The notes under the pieces: model-generated
What the model saw: only the letters and a program-made list of their open reading frames with translations
The model's database searches: none
What the model was told of the DNA's origin: nothing
Origin: Mastigias papua
Taxonomy: Eukaryota > Cnidaria > Scyphozoa > Rhizostomeae > Mastigiidae
Reading direction: 5' to 3'
Assembly: GCA_964019165.1 (NCBI GenBank)
Contig: OZ025272.1
Span: forward strand, 8,308,493 to 8,372,492
Length of the DNA stretch: 64,000 bases
Program-made: the position numbers and the translations under genes
Part shown: one piece after another, positions 1-10,600 of the stretch
How positions within the stretch are numbered: the first letter of the stretch is position 1
Layout: the number at the start of each line of letters is the position of its first letter

Positions 1-656
1 CACAAGCGTGCACTGAGAGCTTTATATGGAGATTACGAATCTACGTTTGAAGAGCTTCTAGATAGGGATAAATCAAAGACAATACACAAAAAGAACCTAC
101 AAATACTCATGACTGAAGTTTATAGAACAATTAACCATCTAAACCCAGAATACATGTGGGAATTTTTCACCAAAAGAGATGTGCCCTATGGTCTTCGTAG
201 TAGTGAATTATGTACGATCCCCTCTGTGAATTCTCAGCGCTACGGAATAAACTCCCTATCATTTAGAGGATGTCTTTTGTGGAATGCACTAAGTGATGAG
301 ATAAAATTAACAACTTCTGCAAAAAATTTTAAAAAGGAAATACGACACTGGGATGGCAAAAATTGTACGTGCCACATCTGCACATAGCAAGTTTCTTTTA
401 TTGGTTCTCTATCTTTTTCTTAATTCTTTATTTTAAGTCTATTAATGAAAAAATAGTATTGTATTGTAAATAAATAGTTGGTATTAATTAGTTTTTAACT
501 AGTATTCAAAACCAACTGTAAAAAAGTCTTGAATATGAATATGAATATGAATATGAATATGAATATGAATATGAATATGAATATGAATATGAATATGAAT
601 ATGAATATGAATATGAATATGAATATGAATATGAATATGAATATGAATATGAATAT
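1..656 (+). mobile_element. LINE 3' end (CR1/Rex-like), open C-terminal RT tail plus (GAATAT)n tail
   Basis: From base 1 the first frame is open for 128 codons to a stop at 385-387. It encodes the C-terminal tail of a LINE reverse transcriptase: HKRALRALYGDYESTFEELL near the start, then LNPEYMW, VPYGLR and FRGCLLWNALSDEIK, ending with CTCHIC. These blocks recur in other LINE remnants here (54.0 kb, 31.1 kb minus, 23.8 kb minus), which supports the call. An AT-rich 3' UTR of about 140 bp follows, then 21 uninterrupted GAATAT units, the kind of microsatellite 3' tail that CR1/L2-type LINEs carry. The unbroken frame and pure tail suggest this is the youngest LINE in the window. The rest of the element lies beyond the left edge. 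Family assignment is from memory of motifs. Confidence 0.75.
531..656 (+). repeat. (GAATAT)21 hexamer microsatellite
   Basis: Twenty-one perfect head-to-tail GAATAT units directly follow the LINE 3' UTR. This is most simply the terminal repeat tail of the LINE insertion. On the minus strand it yields an artefactual FIFIFI... reading frame, which is not a gene. Confidence 0.95.
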
Positions 657-3600
657 GTACCATTTGTTATTAAGGCGCGTGAATTGATTAATATTTAAGA
701 AAAAGGTGCATGCTGAAGCGCGCATCTCGTCTTAGTAAGGTGCGTACCGCGTACTTGATCGAGCGCCGTAAACGGAGAGGCCTGTTACCGATTATCATCA
801 CAAGGTTTTGGAAAATATTTCAACAGGTTCATTCTTCGATTAATAACTTGCATGCATTGTACCGGAAATACGTTTACCTGCCCCTTTCAGTGAATGTTCT
901 CAATGAGTGGTCAAAATTGACTTAAATGGCCAAAACCCCGAATTTATGCTAGAAGATTGTCCCCTGCGTAAGAACTACTATTGTCTCAGATATAACAATT
1001 AATTCGTAAAACCCAGAGCAAAAACGATCTCATATGGGATGGAAACTATACTTGTCGCAGGGCCACAATTATGGCAGACACCCGCTACTCATATAAAAAT
1101 TTTACTTCCCTTAAAAACTTCAGAAATTGGAATCCTTCTGGTTGTCAGTGCCGTCTGTACCGATCCTATATACCATCACTGAGTCTTTTATAACTCACAT
1201 CATTTATTTCTGCCTTTAATCTTATAAAATTTATTTGCAATGTTAATCTTGCACATAGTCATGTTGTTTATTACTGTTAGCATTTGGCTAACTTTAACTT
1301 CAATGTTTTCTTGCATATAGCTATGGTAGCACCAACGTTAAAATAAATTGATTATTATATATTCTATTATGAGTAAACCTCAGAACAGAAATAAAACTAT
1401 GACTGTGTATAATCATACGGTTTTCTCCAAGCAAAATGGGTAAAGTTCAAAAGCTAAGCTGAGCACTTCAATTCAACTAAAAGTTGGGCAAAATATTTTG
1501 TGCAGGATAGGAACTTTTCATGTATTACCAGAAAATACCTGAATAGTTTGCTATGCGCTTTCAATATTCGACAGATAGATGTTTAGCCAATAGAAAAGCA
1601 TTAACAGACTTGAAATTCAAAATATCTTTAGTAAAATGCAAATAAGTCTTGCCTCCCTGTCGTTTTCTTTTGCAGGCGTCCCTACTCAATAATGAGTTTT
1701 GAAATCTTTAATAACAGACTGTACGTCGTTAATCAGTGTTATAAATTTCACACCTGCGTAAAATTAAATCCTTTTCAGGTTGTCTTTGCTTTACAAAAGC
1801 AATTGCAATAAATGGTGGTTACAGGTGCAATGCTAGACTTATTGGCCTAGTGATTTCAGAATCGAGAGCCATGCATTTGACATGATGCAAAGTCCTTCCA
1901 AGATATTATCATTGTCATTACTTTATATCAAACACACTTTTAGAAAACCCACTTCATCTCAGTTCAATACTTGATCTTGAAGATGAATGTATATAACTTG
2001 ATTCTAAATTATTGTCAGAGCAATAATTTTCATTTCTTGAAGTTCTTTGACACTTATTCAGCTCAGAGAGAGCCATTTGTGATCTAGAGTTTATAAGAAA
2101 TACCTTACTTCTTTGGTGTCAAAATTCCCAACTCCTTGGCTCCATTATAATCAATCTGTTGCAAATACTACTAAAATCAAGTTATAGGGGCATGAGCATA
2201 TTTAGCAATAATGCAGACGTTAGGCTAGACCTACAGATATAGATAGAGTATGGGCGAGACAAACCGTGCATACTTCATTGCTACACAACCAATCCTGAAT
2301 TATAGCATTTTGCACGATCTTTAGCTTCTTCAAAGTACGTTCTGCCTATGTGACTGTCACAGGCAGAGTGAAAAACCTATCCAATGTTAAGAATGTATAA
2401 AATTTCCTCCAGCTGGAACTTTGCCTCGCTATTACAAGACCATGTGGGCCATATTCTTTATCTACAATATTGCAAAATGCACTGCTTTCAAGTACAAAAC
2501 CTCTTCTCCCAGAATAATAGGACTTACACCATATGCAAACACTTTGCCACATACTCATTCGCATACTCTGTATGCATCATGAATCTTTTTCGAAGACAAC
2601 AATTGATACTGCCACAGGAGAGAAAAAGGTCATTATTTACCATACTGCTTGGTAATTTGTTGTTCTTTTTGCAAACGCTGAGTCAACTGTAGCATAAAGT
2701 AATTCCCGTCCAAAAAACTTTCAGGTACATTATGGCAAAGATTTCTTTGGGATCAGTGGAGAGGTTGTTGCTTGCTTTTTTAAATTACCAGAGAATTTAT
2801 AGAAATTGTAATCATCTTTGATGGAGCATGTTCAACTTATATCATGGAGCAATAGTAACGGCTTCTGTACTGATCTCCTTCGTAAGACAACTTGTAAAGG
2901 CATCTACTCTGATTTTGCTAGTCCTACCCCTTTTCTTTATAAAGTTGATTTTGTTCGTTCTCTTGCTTTCCGAGCATTCCATAACTGTTCCTCGTATTTG
3001 AACACTTTACTGATGTGTTTACTCGTATTAAGTCAAATCGCTTTTCAATGTCACTTGTGTCTAGAGTTATCAAATCATTTCTTGATAATAAATATAAATG
3101 AGAAAAAACTCTATTCTTCCTCTGTATTCCTTTCCTAGGCCCAAGTCAAGGGTGGATCCAGGCTCATAACGGATTGAGGCAAAAGTGAGCCCAAAGAGTG
3201 AGATATACTGAGTCCAAGTGTGTTGGACAACGTCCATCAAATAGTTATGAAAAACCTGTTTCCTATTGTTTCGAGGCACGCCCATATTTAATTCTTACAG
3301 ATAGTTCTAAGCATAGGGGTAGGAAGCATAGGGATTGGGAGGGCTGCAGTCTCTCCATTTGGACAGAATTTCTATTTCATTGGGGCAATTTCTTGAGAAA
3401 AAACAACAGTTCTTCCAAAGATAGCTGCATCTTGAAAGGGCAAACAACAACTCATTCAGGCAAATTGTTCGTGATTCGGGCAGACAGTTTGCAGCCCCCG
3501 TAAATGTAAAGGCCCCAACACCCGTGATTCTGAAGAAAAGTATGGCAAGGCACTTCATCAAACACAAGTGCCTAGCCATATTAATAAACAACAGGTTTCT

Positions 3601-4914
3601 TACCAAAAGAGATAAAAAGTGTAGTAGTGTTTTAAATTCCTCGACTTTATCTACTTTGAAGAAACATGAGAGCATACTTTACATACGTCAGGCACAGTAC
3701 CGCCAAATTAGAAGTAGGAGACTACATGTAAAAGGGGGGCTTCAAACAATAAAATTACTTCATAAAGACTGATTGGCAAAAACTGGGGGGCTAAAGCTCC
3801 CATAGCCCCTCAGTGATACCGTGCATTTTGGTTGGTTATTACTACTGCAACCAATTGAAAGTATACACATAGTAAAATTGCAGTACATTTTGGTCTAAAT
3901 GTGCAAATTGTTTCACGTCTTTAAACAAATATTTAAGTGTGCTGTCAGAAGAAATAATGCAAAGGTGAAGGAACTTTTTATTTGGCACATACCCATCAGT
4001 CTAATGATGGGCTCATAGGGGATGGCAAGTGGTCCGTGACGAATTATGATACATTAAAAACTGAAGTTTACTTATGAAAAGGCTTTACCTATAAGGGTTA
4101 GGCCCGTGGTGACGAAACCTTACTGCAAAGCCCCTGGAAACTATACTACATACTAGGAAATTCAGCTCTTTAAGTGCCCATTCGTTTGGAAGGTTGATTC
4201 ACCGTATAAAATCGTATCAAAATAGATAATATGGTACCCTGGAACTATCTCTCTTGGATTGTTTCCCACAGAGTACCCATTTTATCACCCTCCCTATGAC
4301 TGGCAATGGAACGTAGAAAAGGCCTAATCCATGGATGCTCACTACAAGGTAATCATATAAACATATTTGAGGTCATATTGACACTTGTATCGTTGTGGAA
4401 GCACTTCTTGTTAAAATGAGTCACTCCCATGCAGTTCTATCGCTGGAAAACATTCTTTTCCGTTTCACAGCTGAGTTATGTCCGTTGCACAACTGAGTTA
4501 TTTCCGTTGCACAAGTGAGTTACTTCCCTAAGGAAGTTCAGAAAACAATCTTCAACTGAAGCAAATCAATAGTTTCGATGTACTTTCCCTCGCACATTGT
4601 ACTGCTATCCAATGAAAACACGAATATCGACAATATTCGATAAACGATGACAAATGAAGTGGGGTCAAAAGACACTTATTGTATTCGATGGCAACAGGAA
4701 GGCTCCTCCGTTTACACTCAAATGGCCTTTCGTACTAACTATTAGTATGCTCTTGGACAACTGTTATTGTTGGGTGGTTATGCACAAAGTTTAAAATTAT
4801 GATATCTGCAATTCTGACTGAGTTCTGTGCCTCAGGTGATACAGCCTGAATCAGCCCCTGCTAGTAGTTTACATCTGAAAGATAAGATTTCTAGACTGAA
4901 TACAAGATGTTATC
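657..4914. other. Non-coding, AT-rich stretch with repeat debris
   Basis: No exon could be supported on either strand. Reading frames here are short and lack family motifs or matched splice sites. The part around 3,146-3,820 has G-run motifs (aaggggggcttc, actggggggctaaagctccc), typical of degraded DNA-transposon sequence, but I could not pair its ends. If the Cys-loop receptor gene to the right continues leftwards, this is intron or 3' flank. Confidence 0.5.
4471..4527 (+). repeat. 22-bp tandem repeat, about 2.6 copies
   Basis: Units ctgagttatgtccgttgcac+aa (4471-4492) and ctgagttatttccgttgcac+aa (4493-4514) differ at one base. A third partial unit, gtgagttacttcc, follows. No coding context. 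Confidence 0.85.
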
Positions 4915-5310
4915 TTAATGGTATATTATGGGTTCTCTATCCCTAGACGTTTATCTCAAATTTGTCGTTTTAAGGGCTCAGTTTCGACCCTCTTGTCCTC
5001 CTCCGCGGCCTACTGTTACAAGTGTCGGAGCTGCAATACCCGCTACTACGAGAATACGTCCTGTATCCTATTCATACGCTGCAGAGCACATAGGGGTCAC
5101 CGAAACAGAACAAAAAGTTAAAGAAATTTCTCGCTATTTGCAGCCACTTTGCTAACACTGGTCACCTTTAGTACTTTTAACATCATTAGAAGTACCAAAA
5201 ACATCACTAATCTCCTTACACACAAGAGCTTACTCATCCTTATGGACTGTTTTTCCCTGAATGCTCAAAAATGTTCTATCCCATTCAATCTTTTTTAATT
5301 GTATTTCATT
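4915..5310 (+). mobile_element. Penelope-like/LINE remnant with GIY-YIG-like C-terminal region (degenerate)
   Basis: The plus strand encodes, with frameshifts, CYKCRSCNTRYYENT, then AEHIGVTETEQKVKEI in a neighbouring frame, then FSTFNIIRSTKNITNLLTHK and SLLILMDCFSLNAQKCSIP, ending PFNLF. The order CxxCNxxYYxxT ... EHxGV ... FxxFxI ... ESLLI-like ... PxxLF matches the C-terminal tail common in Penelope-like elements and related retroelements (a GIY-YIG-type endonuclease with Cys pairs). Frameshifts and a lost Gly/Lys in the YYGKT-like motif show it is dead. No RT domain was recognised upstream, so it is a 5'-truncated copy. The family call rests on motif memory, not a search. Confidence 0.6.
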
Positions 5311-7410
5311 CCTTTGAATTTTTGCTTTATTGAACTAAACCTAACAGGTTCTTGGAGCTTATCGGGGGTCTTGAATTAAATCCATCCTCTTCTGTTATCC
5401 CTTGACTTGCCTCATTCAATTTGTTTACCTCGTTCTTGATATATAGCCCCATTTATTTATTATTTTTGTATGTAAATTACTGATGACGGATCCCAGAATA
5501 GGTCCAAAACATCTACACTCAGTGAACAGTATCGAATATGATTGGTGCGTTTATGGATTAAGGATTTGCGTCAATGGTGCCGATTAGTATCCGGCATTGG
5601 ATGTCTGAAAATACTGGCCTCTTTTGTTGTCCTTCTGATTCTACGTAGCATGGAATTATGGAGAATGAACACTTCTATAGAATATATATTACCTTCCTTG
5701 CAATTCTAGCTTCTCTTTGCCATTTTTCTGACTCTAAGTCGTGATATCCTGAGATCTCAAAGTATTTATTGTATGACATTGCATTTCATTCTTTTTCTCA
5801 ACGGATATCCTCCTTCATTGTTCTTCTTTATATATCTCCTCCATACTGCACTTCTCTCAATGCAAACTCTCGTTCGCTGCTCAAAATCCACCATTCCATT
5901 TGCAATTTGAAATTTTTAATCAGCGGTGATTTTTTTGTAAAACAATTGCATACTTGTGGCTTGTGCTATTAGTTTACCAAATGATAACAGATTCCAAACC
6001 CGTTACAGTTGTTCATTGCACTTCTTTTCTGTGTTAGCATTATAATATGAATATAGGACCAGATTTGCTTTAGAGATCTGCTTAGGGTACCATTAGGATT
6101 TCTCTTTCTTTTGGACAAGCACTTGCAATGCTATCAAGCAGTGGTAATAGGGCAACCAGCATAAGAGATGAGCAGTTTGCAATATAGTCTGTCAATGTAG
6201 ATCCAGATAAGCTATGTACTGAAGCTCCAGTGTTAATTTGCAGTATTTTCCATCGCCGAGGATAGCAAGATTAGAGAATTGCGCACACACTATATTCACA
6301 ACCAAAACATACAACAGGTTTTCTGTACCGTAATAGTGATGAGAAGAGGAATAAAAACTCTAGGGATTGACCACCTTAATATGCATTTGGGCACCACTGT
6401 ACTTTCCAGAGAAATATTTGGCTGTCATACAATTGACCAAGATAATCATCACTAAGTATTTTATTTTTGCTAGATTATGTAGTATTACAGAAATAATGTC
6501 TGTCTGAGTTTTATTGCAGTAAATCAACGATCCCTAGAATCATTCTAGTATACAAAAGATTTCGTCTTTCCTCTGTAAGTACTGTGTAATGAAGCACCAA
6601 GATCAGAAATCTTCTGCCGTGTTTTGTCCTTTCATAGTGCGCTACTTCTTGTATCACAAGCCTTTATGAACTCAGTTCAGAAATGGGATGAGAAATAATG
6701 TATTTTTAGGCTAGTGTCATTCCGTTGGGCAATTTAACGTTTGTAATGTGATATATTCAATGACGTGATGATCTGTAGTCCAGTATCCCTACTTATTTGA
6801 TGTTGGTCAGCACTTACTGAAAAGCCACATTAAATTAAGAGAGGCTGTGTTGCAATTAACTGACGTTCAGGAAAGGACAGTAATTTGTCTTTAGGTGGTA
6901 ATTGGGAAAGAAGCTTTCTTTACGGGAATGAATTATCAGCAGAAACCTGAGTCCATTGCCTTCCCTATACACCATTATAATTCCTATGAGGATTTTTGCT
7001 CTGTTGATTGCATGTTTTTGTTAGTTCTAGGAAGCTTTAGTTGATATTGATGTTAGATGCAATGGTAAAGGAGATATTTTTCAGAGGAGGGGAGCGTTCA
7101 AAACAAAACAGATAATATTTTATACTTAAGGTAGAGTCATAAATAATACAGTTTGTTCACTGCTCTTCAGCATTATCATTCATTGGCATCAATTTTGCGG
7201 TTGAATCAGATGTAATGAAGGACATAATTCACAACAAAAGGAGCATTTCCGAAGAAAACTGTGAGAAGTGGATCTAGGTGGATGATTGACTTGGACTACG
7301 ATAACCAAAACCGAATAATCAGACAAGAGAGGGCTTTGATAACAAAGCTATAGTAGTCCCCTACTGTAAAACTAGTATAATGAAAAGTATTGAAGATAAA
7401 AAAGACTTAC
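5311..7410. other. Probable intron or 3' flank of the Cys-loop receptor gene, no confirmed exon
   Basis: This stretch lies just 3' of receptor exon 4 on the minus strand, so the next exon (Cys-loop) could be here or further left. I scanned for a C-x13-C pattern with a single-nucleotide phase start and found no convincing exon. Otherwise AT-rich and featureless. Confidence 0.45.
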
Positions 7411-7631
7411 ATAAAGCTCATATAAACTGTGCCATCTTTATCAATGCGAGCCATGCCTTGTTTACTATTTCTGCCATTGTCTAGGTTGCTTTCTTTACAG
7501 TTAATACAGTACAGGTCCGGCAGCCATATTAGATTAATATCATCTCTCTCTAGGATGATGGGTGTGTTGTTTAGATTTGCAAGACGATGGTCGGTCCATG
7601 ATTGAGATATATAACCAAATGTTTCGAATTC
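7411..7631 (-). CDS. Cys-loop receptor exon 4 (WxDxRL and WxPD motifs)
   Basis: The acceptor is CTCTATTAG and the donor TTTAT|GTAAGTC. The 221 nt are 73 codons plus two bases. It carries QSWTDHRLANLNNTP, RDDINLIWLPDLYCINC and KDGTVYMSF. The outgoing phase needs one base from the next exon (ATN, I or M), where ITVxxxC normally begins in this family. Confidence 0.92.
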
Positions 7632-10600
7632 CTAATAGAGGAAATAATCAGACTACGTAAATAATCGATGAAGCACCGGTTGTCATTCTGAAACTGTTGA
7701 ATTAGTGAATTGCTCAATTGATAAATTTAATTTCCAACGAGAATAGAAATAGTTTTGAACTATAGGAAATGCTAGAATAGAACCTTAGGTTCATAGCTCA
7801 CATGATGCATATATATATAACTATGGCAAATCTTGTCCGAAAGAATGTCTGAAATATTTACATTGAATACATACCATTTGAACAACATCAACTTCGCCAA
7901 AGGATTCAACGAAAATGCCTAATTCTACTTCGAGTGGTTTATCTGAGAAATATATAATAGTAGACAAGAATTACGGTAATATTACGCTTAAAAGCAAAAT
8001 CAAAGAGAAATTGCAACTATAGGCTGGAAATAGTGGTACAATTTGAATGGAAAGCTTTCACGGGCACATTGAAAGCCTCACAATTCAGTATTGAAGGCAT
8101 GCAAAATTTGTAGCAAATGCTACATATGAAACTTGAGATTGAATGCTTCCAGGAACGTCCTGAGAAGTGACTCTGGTTTTCAATTATTAGCAGTGCTATA
8201 TTGGATGGAAATAGGTTAGGGGGCGGGGAGGGTTAGTTTGTCTGACATTTGAGACTTACCGTAAAAGCTCTATTAATCCCCAGGGGGCTTTTTTATTTTT
8301 GCAGTCCCAGAGGGGGGATAAATAAAGAGGGAGCTTATTAAAGAGGGGGCTTATTATAAACACGAGTAAACAACTTATAAAGCTGTTCTTATGCATTTTC
8401 ATGGCAAGATTTATAAAACAAAAACTTTGCTAGCAGCTGCGTAGGTTTGTACGTACTTAATCAGTTACTACATCCTCATCTTCATCAGGATTATCTGGGT
8501 CCATTGTTAGTTCTGGGACATCTTCTAAAGAAACTTTGTCTTCTGTGATTTCTTCAAAAGGATCAACATCAGTATCCTCAAGACTTACATGGGTATTGGG
8601 CCATACTTAATGAACATGATTTTACCATCATAAGATCTGTCAAGAGACCCACTTAGTGCTCATATTTTGAAGCTCCAGTTAGTGCTTTCTTTCTCTGGCA
8701 TCAGAGGCTAAAGAAGGGGAGTTTAATAGAGAGGAGGGCTTATTAGCAACTTTTTCTTGAAAAGGGGGGCTTACTAGAGAGGGGGCTTAATAGAGCTTTC
8801 GGGATATGCTACTCTTTGAGATCGTTGCAGCACACCAACCGTCTTTTTGAAATTGCAAGGAAATTGTAAAAAATTTCCTTTTGAAGCCCTGCAAATAGGT
8901 ATTCTCAGCAACGCCAACAAGCACAATTGAAATCATCTAAATTATGAGTTTGAATACACCCAAAGTAGACGACATCTTAAAAGCATGTATTGTTAAGACA
9001 AGCACCAGACCAATTGTGCAGTTTTCAAATTTCACAATTAAGCTGTGATGAAATTAATCTAAGATAAATAACAGCACAAATCTTACTTTTGCAGCCTATT
9101 TAAAGGATTTTATTCCAATTAGGTGAGGACTAATCACGAGCAATCAGCACGCACTAATGGCAGACGTATGGTGTTGTGCAAAATTAGATTCTTTAGTATA
9201 TTAGAAATATATTTTTGAATTTTGAGAGAGAATAGATAATGATGCATTGTTGTGTATTGACGTGATATTTACCATGTTTTGGTGAGAGTCGTCGATCATA
9301 ATCAGATGGCAATAAGCACTTAACGCCGGAGCAGCTGCAAAAGAAATGCGTGAGAGCTGTACTTGCTGTAGTTAATTTTTAATTTTAATAAATTAACGTG
9401 TAGTGATGATAAGAAAAGGACAATTTCCCTATAATACTAGAAGCTTATTACAGCCGTTTGATGATTGTCAATAGGCATCTTTTTCAATCTAATTTCCTAA
9501 CTGCCAATATTGGTTTAGTCTTTACAGTGAAAAGAGTTATTGTTACTTTAAGTGAAAACAATTTGGCCTTTATAGGAGAACAAATTGAGTGTATTATTTG
9601 CATTGACATATGTAGAACTCAAAAAGTTTAAATCACACCCTAAATATAACACATCAGCATCTATACCAATATCAATACAGACGAACCCTGTCCTTTTCCA
9701 TCATTTGTGCCGAATCTGAGATCAAGTCAATATGAAATACAATTTGGATATCTGTCAAATTCCATGTGTTAGTGCACAGTGCTCTGTAATGTTTACTAAA
9801 TGCTGCATAATTTTCTCAGTATCATATTAATCTAATTTGTAATTTTAGCACATTTATGCCTTACTAATTAATATTGCAACCCTTCTGCCTAACAAACTAT
9901 AAGTAAATATCATTCAGAAGGTCTGCCACTAAAAGTCTTGAAAACAATCTTAAAAATGGATTTATCAGTCGAGTATTTCTCTCATGTTCAAATGCACACA
10001 AGTATTTTATGCTAGGGCATACGCTTGAATTACCTGTGAACTGCCAGGGATGCATTCCATCTACCTATCATGATTATTCGTATTGTATGGCTCTTCTAAA
10101 GTGGTACATTGCTTAATAACAGTGCTTTGACGGGACGTGAAAGATAAACGGGAGACAGTTATAATCTGATCATCATGAGACGTCATTTTAAAGGTTCTAT
10201 TCAATGATTGGATATCATTGTAGTGGGATATTCACTCTTTGTAGAGTGGCATTCAATTTTCTTCTAGCAGTTCGCCCTCTTAAATTATGCGTATTGCTTA
10301 TTGCTTATCTGCCAGTTGACTCATTTTGAATTAGGTGGACTTTATTTGAAAAGAATTACATGAGCAGCAGGGCATTTAAAGTCTGTCTGCACAGGTGGCG
10401 GCAGGATGGGGGAGGGGAGGACAGAGAAAAGACCTAAGAGACCACACATAAAGATCGAAAAGTCTAAAACATTGAAAGAGAAGAATGCACTACTTTAAAG
10501 GAAGAAACTATCACGGGAAGAAACTGTCGCGAAAAGTCTTGAATTTTTCGTGTGTAAACTGCCGCGGGAATTAACAGTCGCGAACCCTGGAAAATGTAAT

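Noticed and set aside
495..725. Minus ORF with FIFIFI repeats
   Set aside because: Pure translation of the GAATAT microsatellite.
3307..3675. 122-codon minus ORF with several cysteines
   Set aside because: Lies in repeat-like sequence with G-runs. No splice signals and no family motif.
6196..6330. Possible Cys-loop exon (CAQFSNLAILGDGKYC then KLTLEL) on the minus strand
   Set aside because: Spacing is C-x14-C rather than C-x13-C, the acceptor phase does not match exon 4, there is no good donor and a stop follows soon after. Probably chance.
6390..6455. Possible exon KYFSGKYSGAQMHIK after tgtatgacag
   Set aside because: In the phase set by exon 4 it hits a stop after 15 codons, and its motif belongs to a later part of the receptor than expected next.
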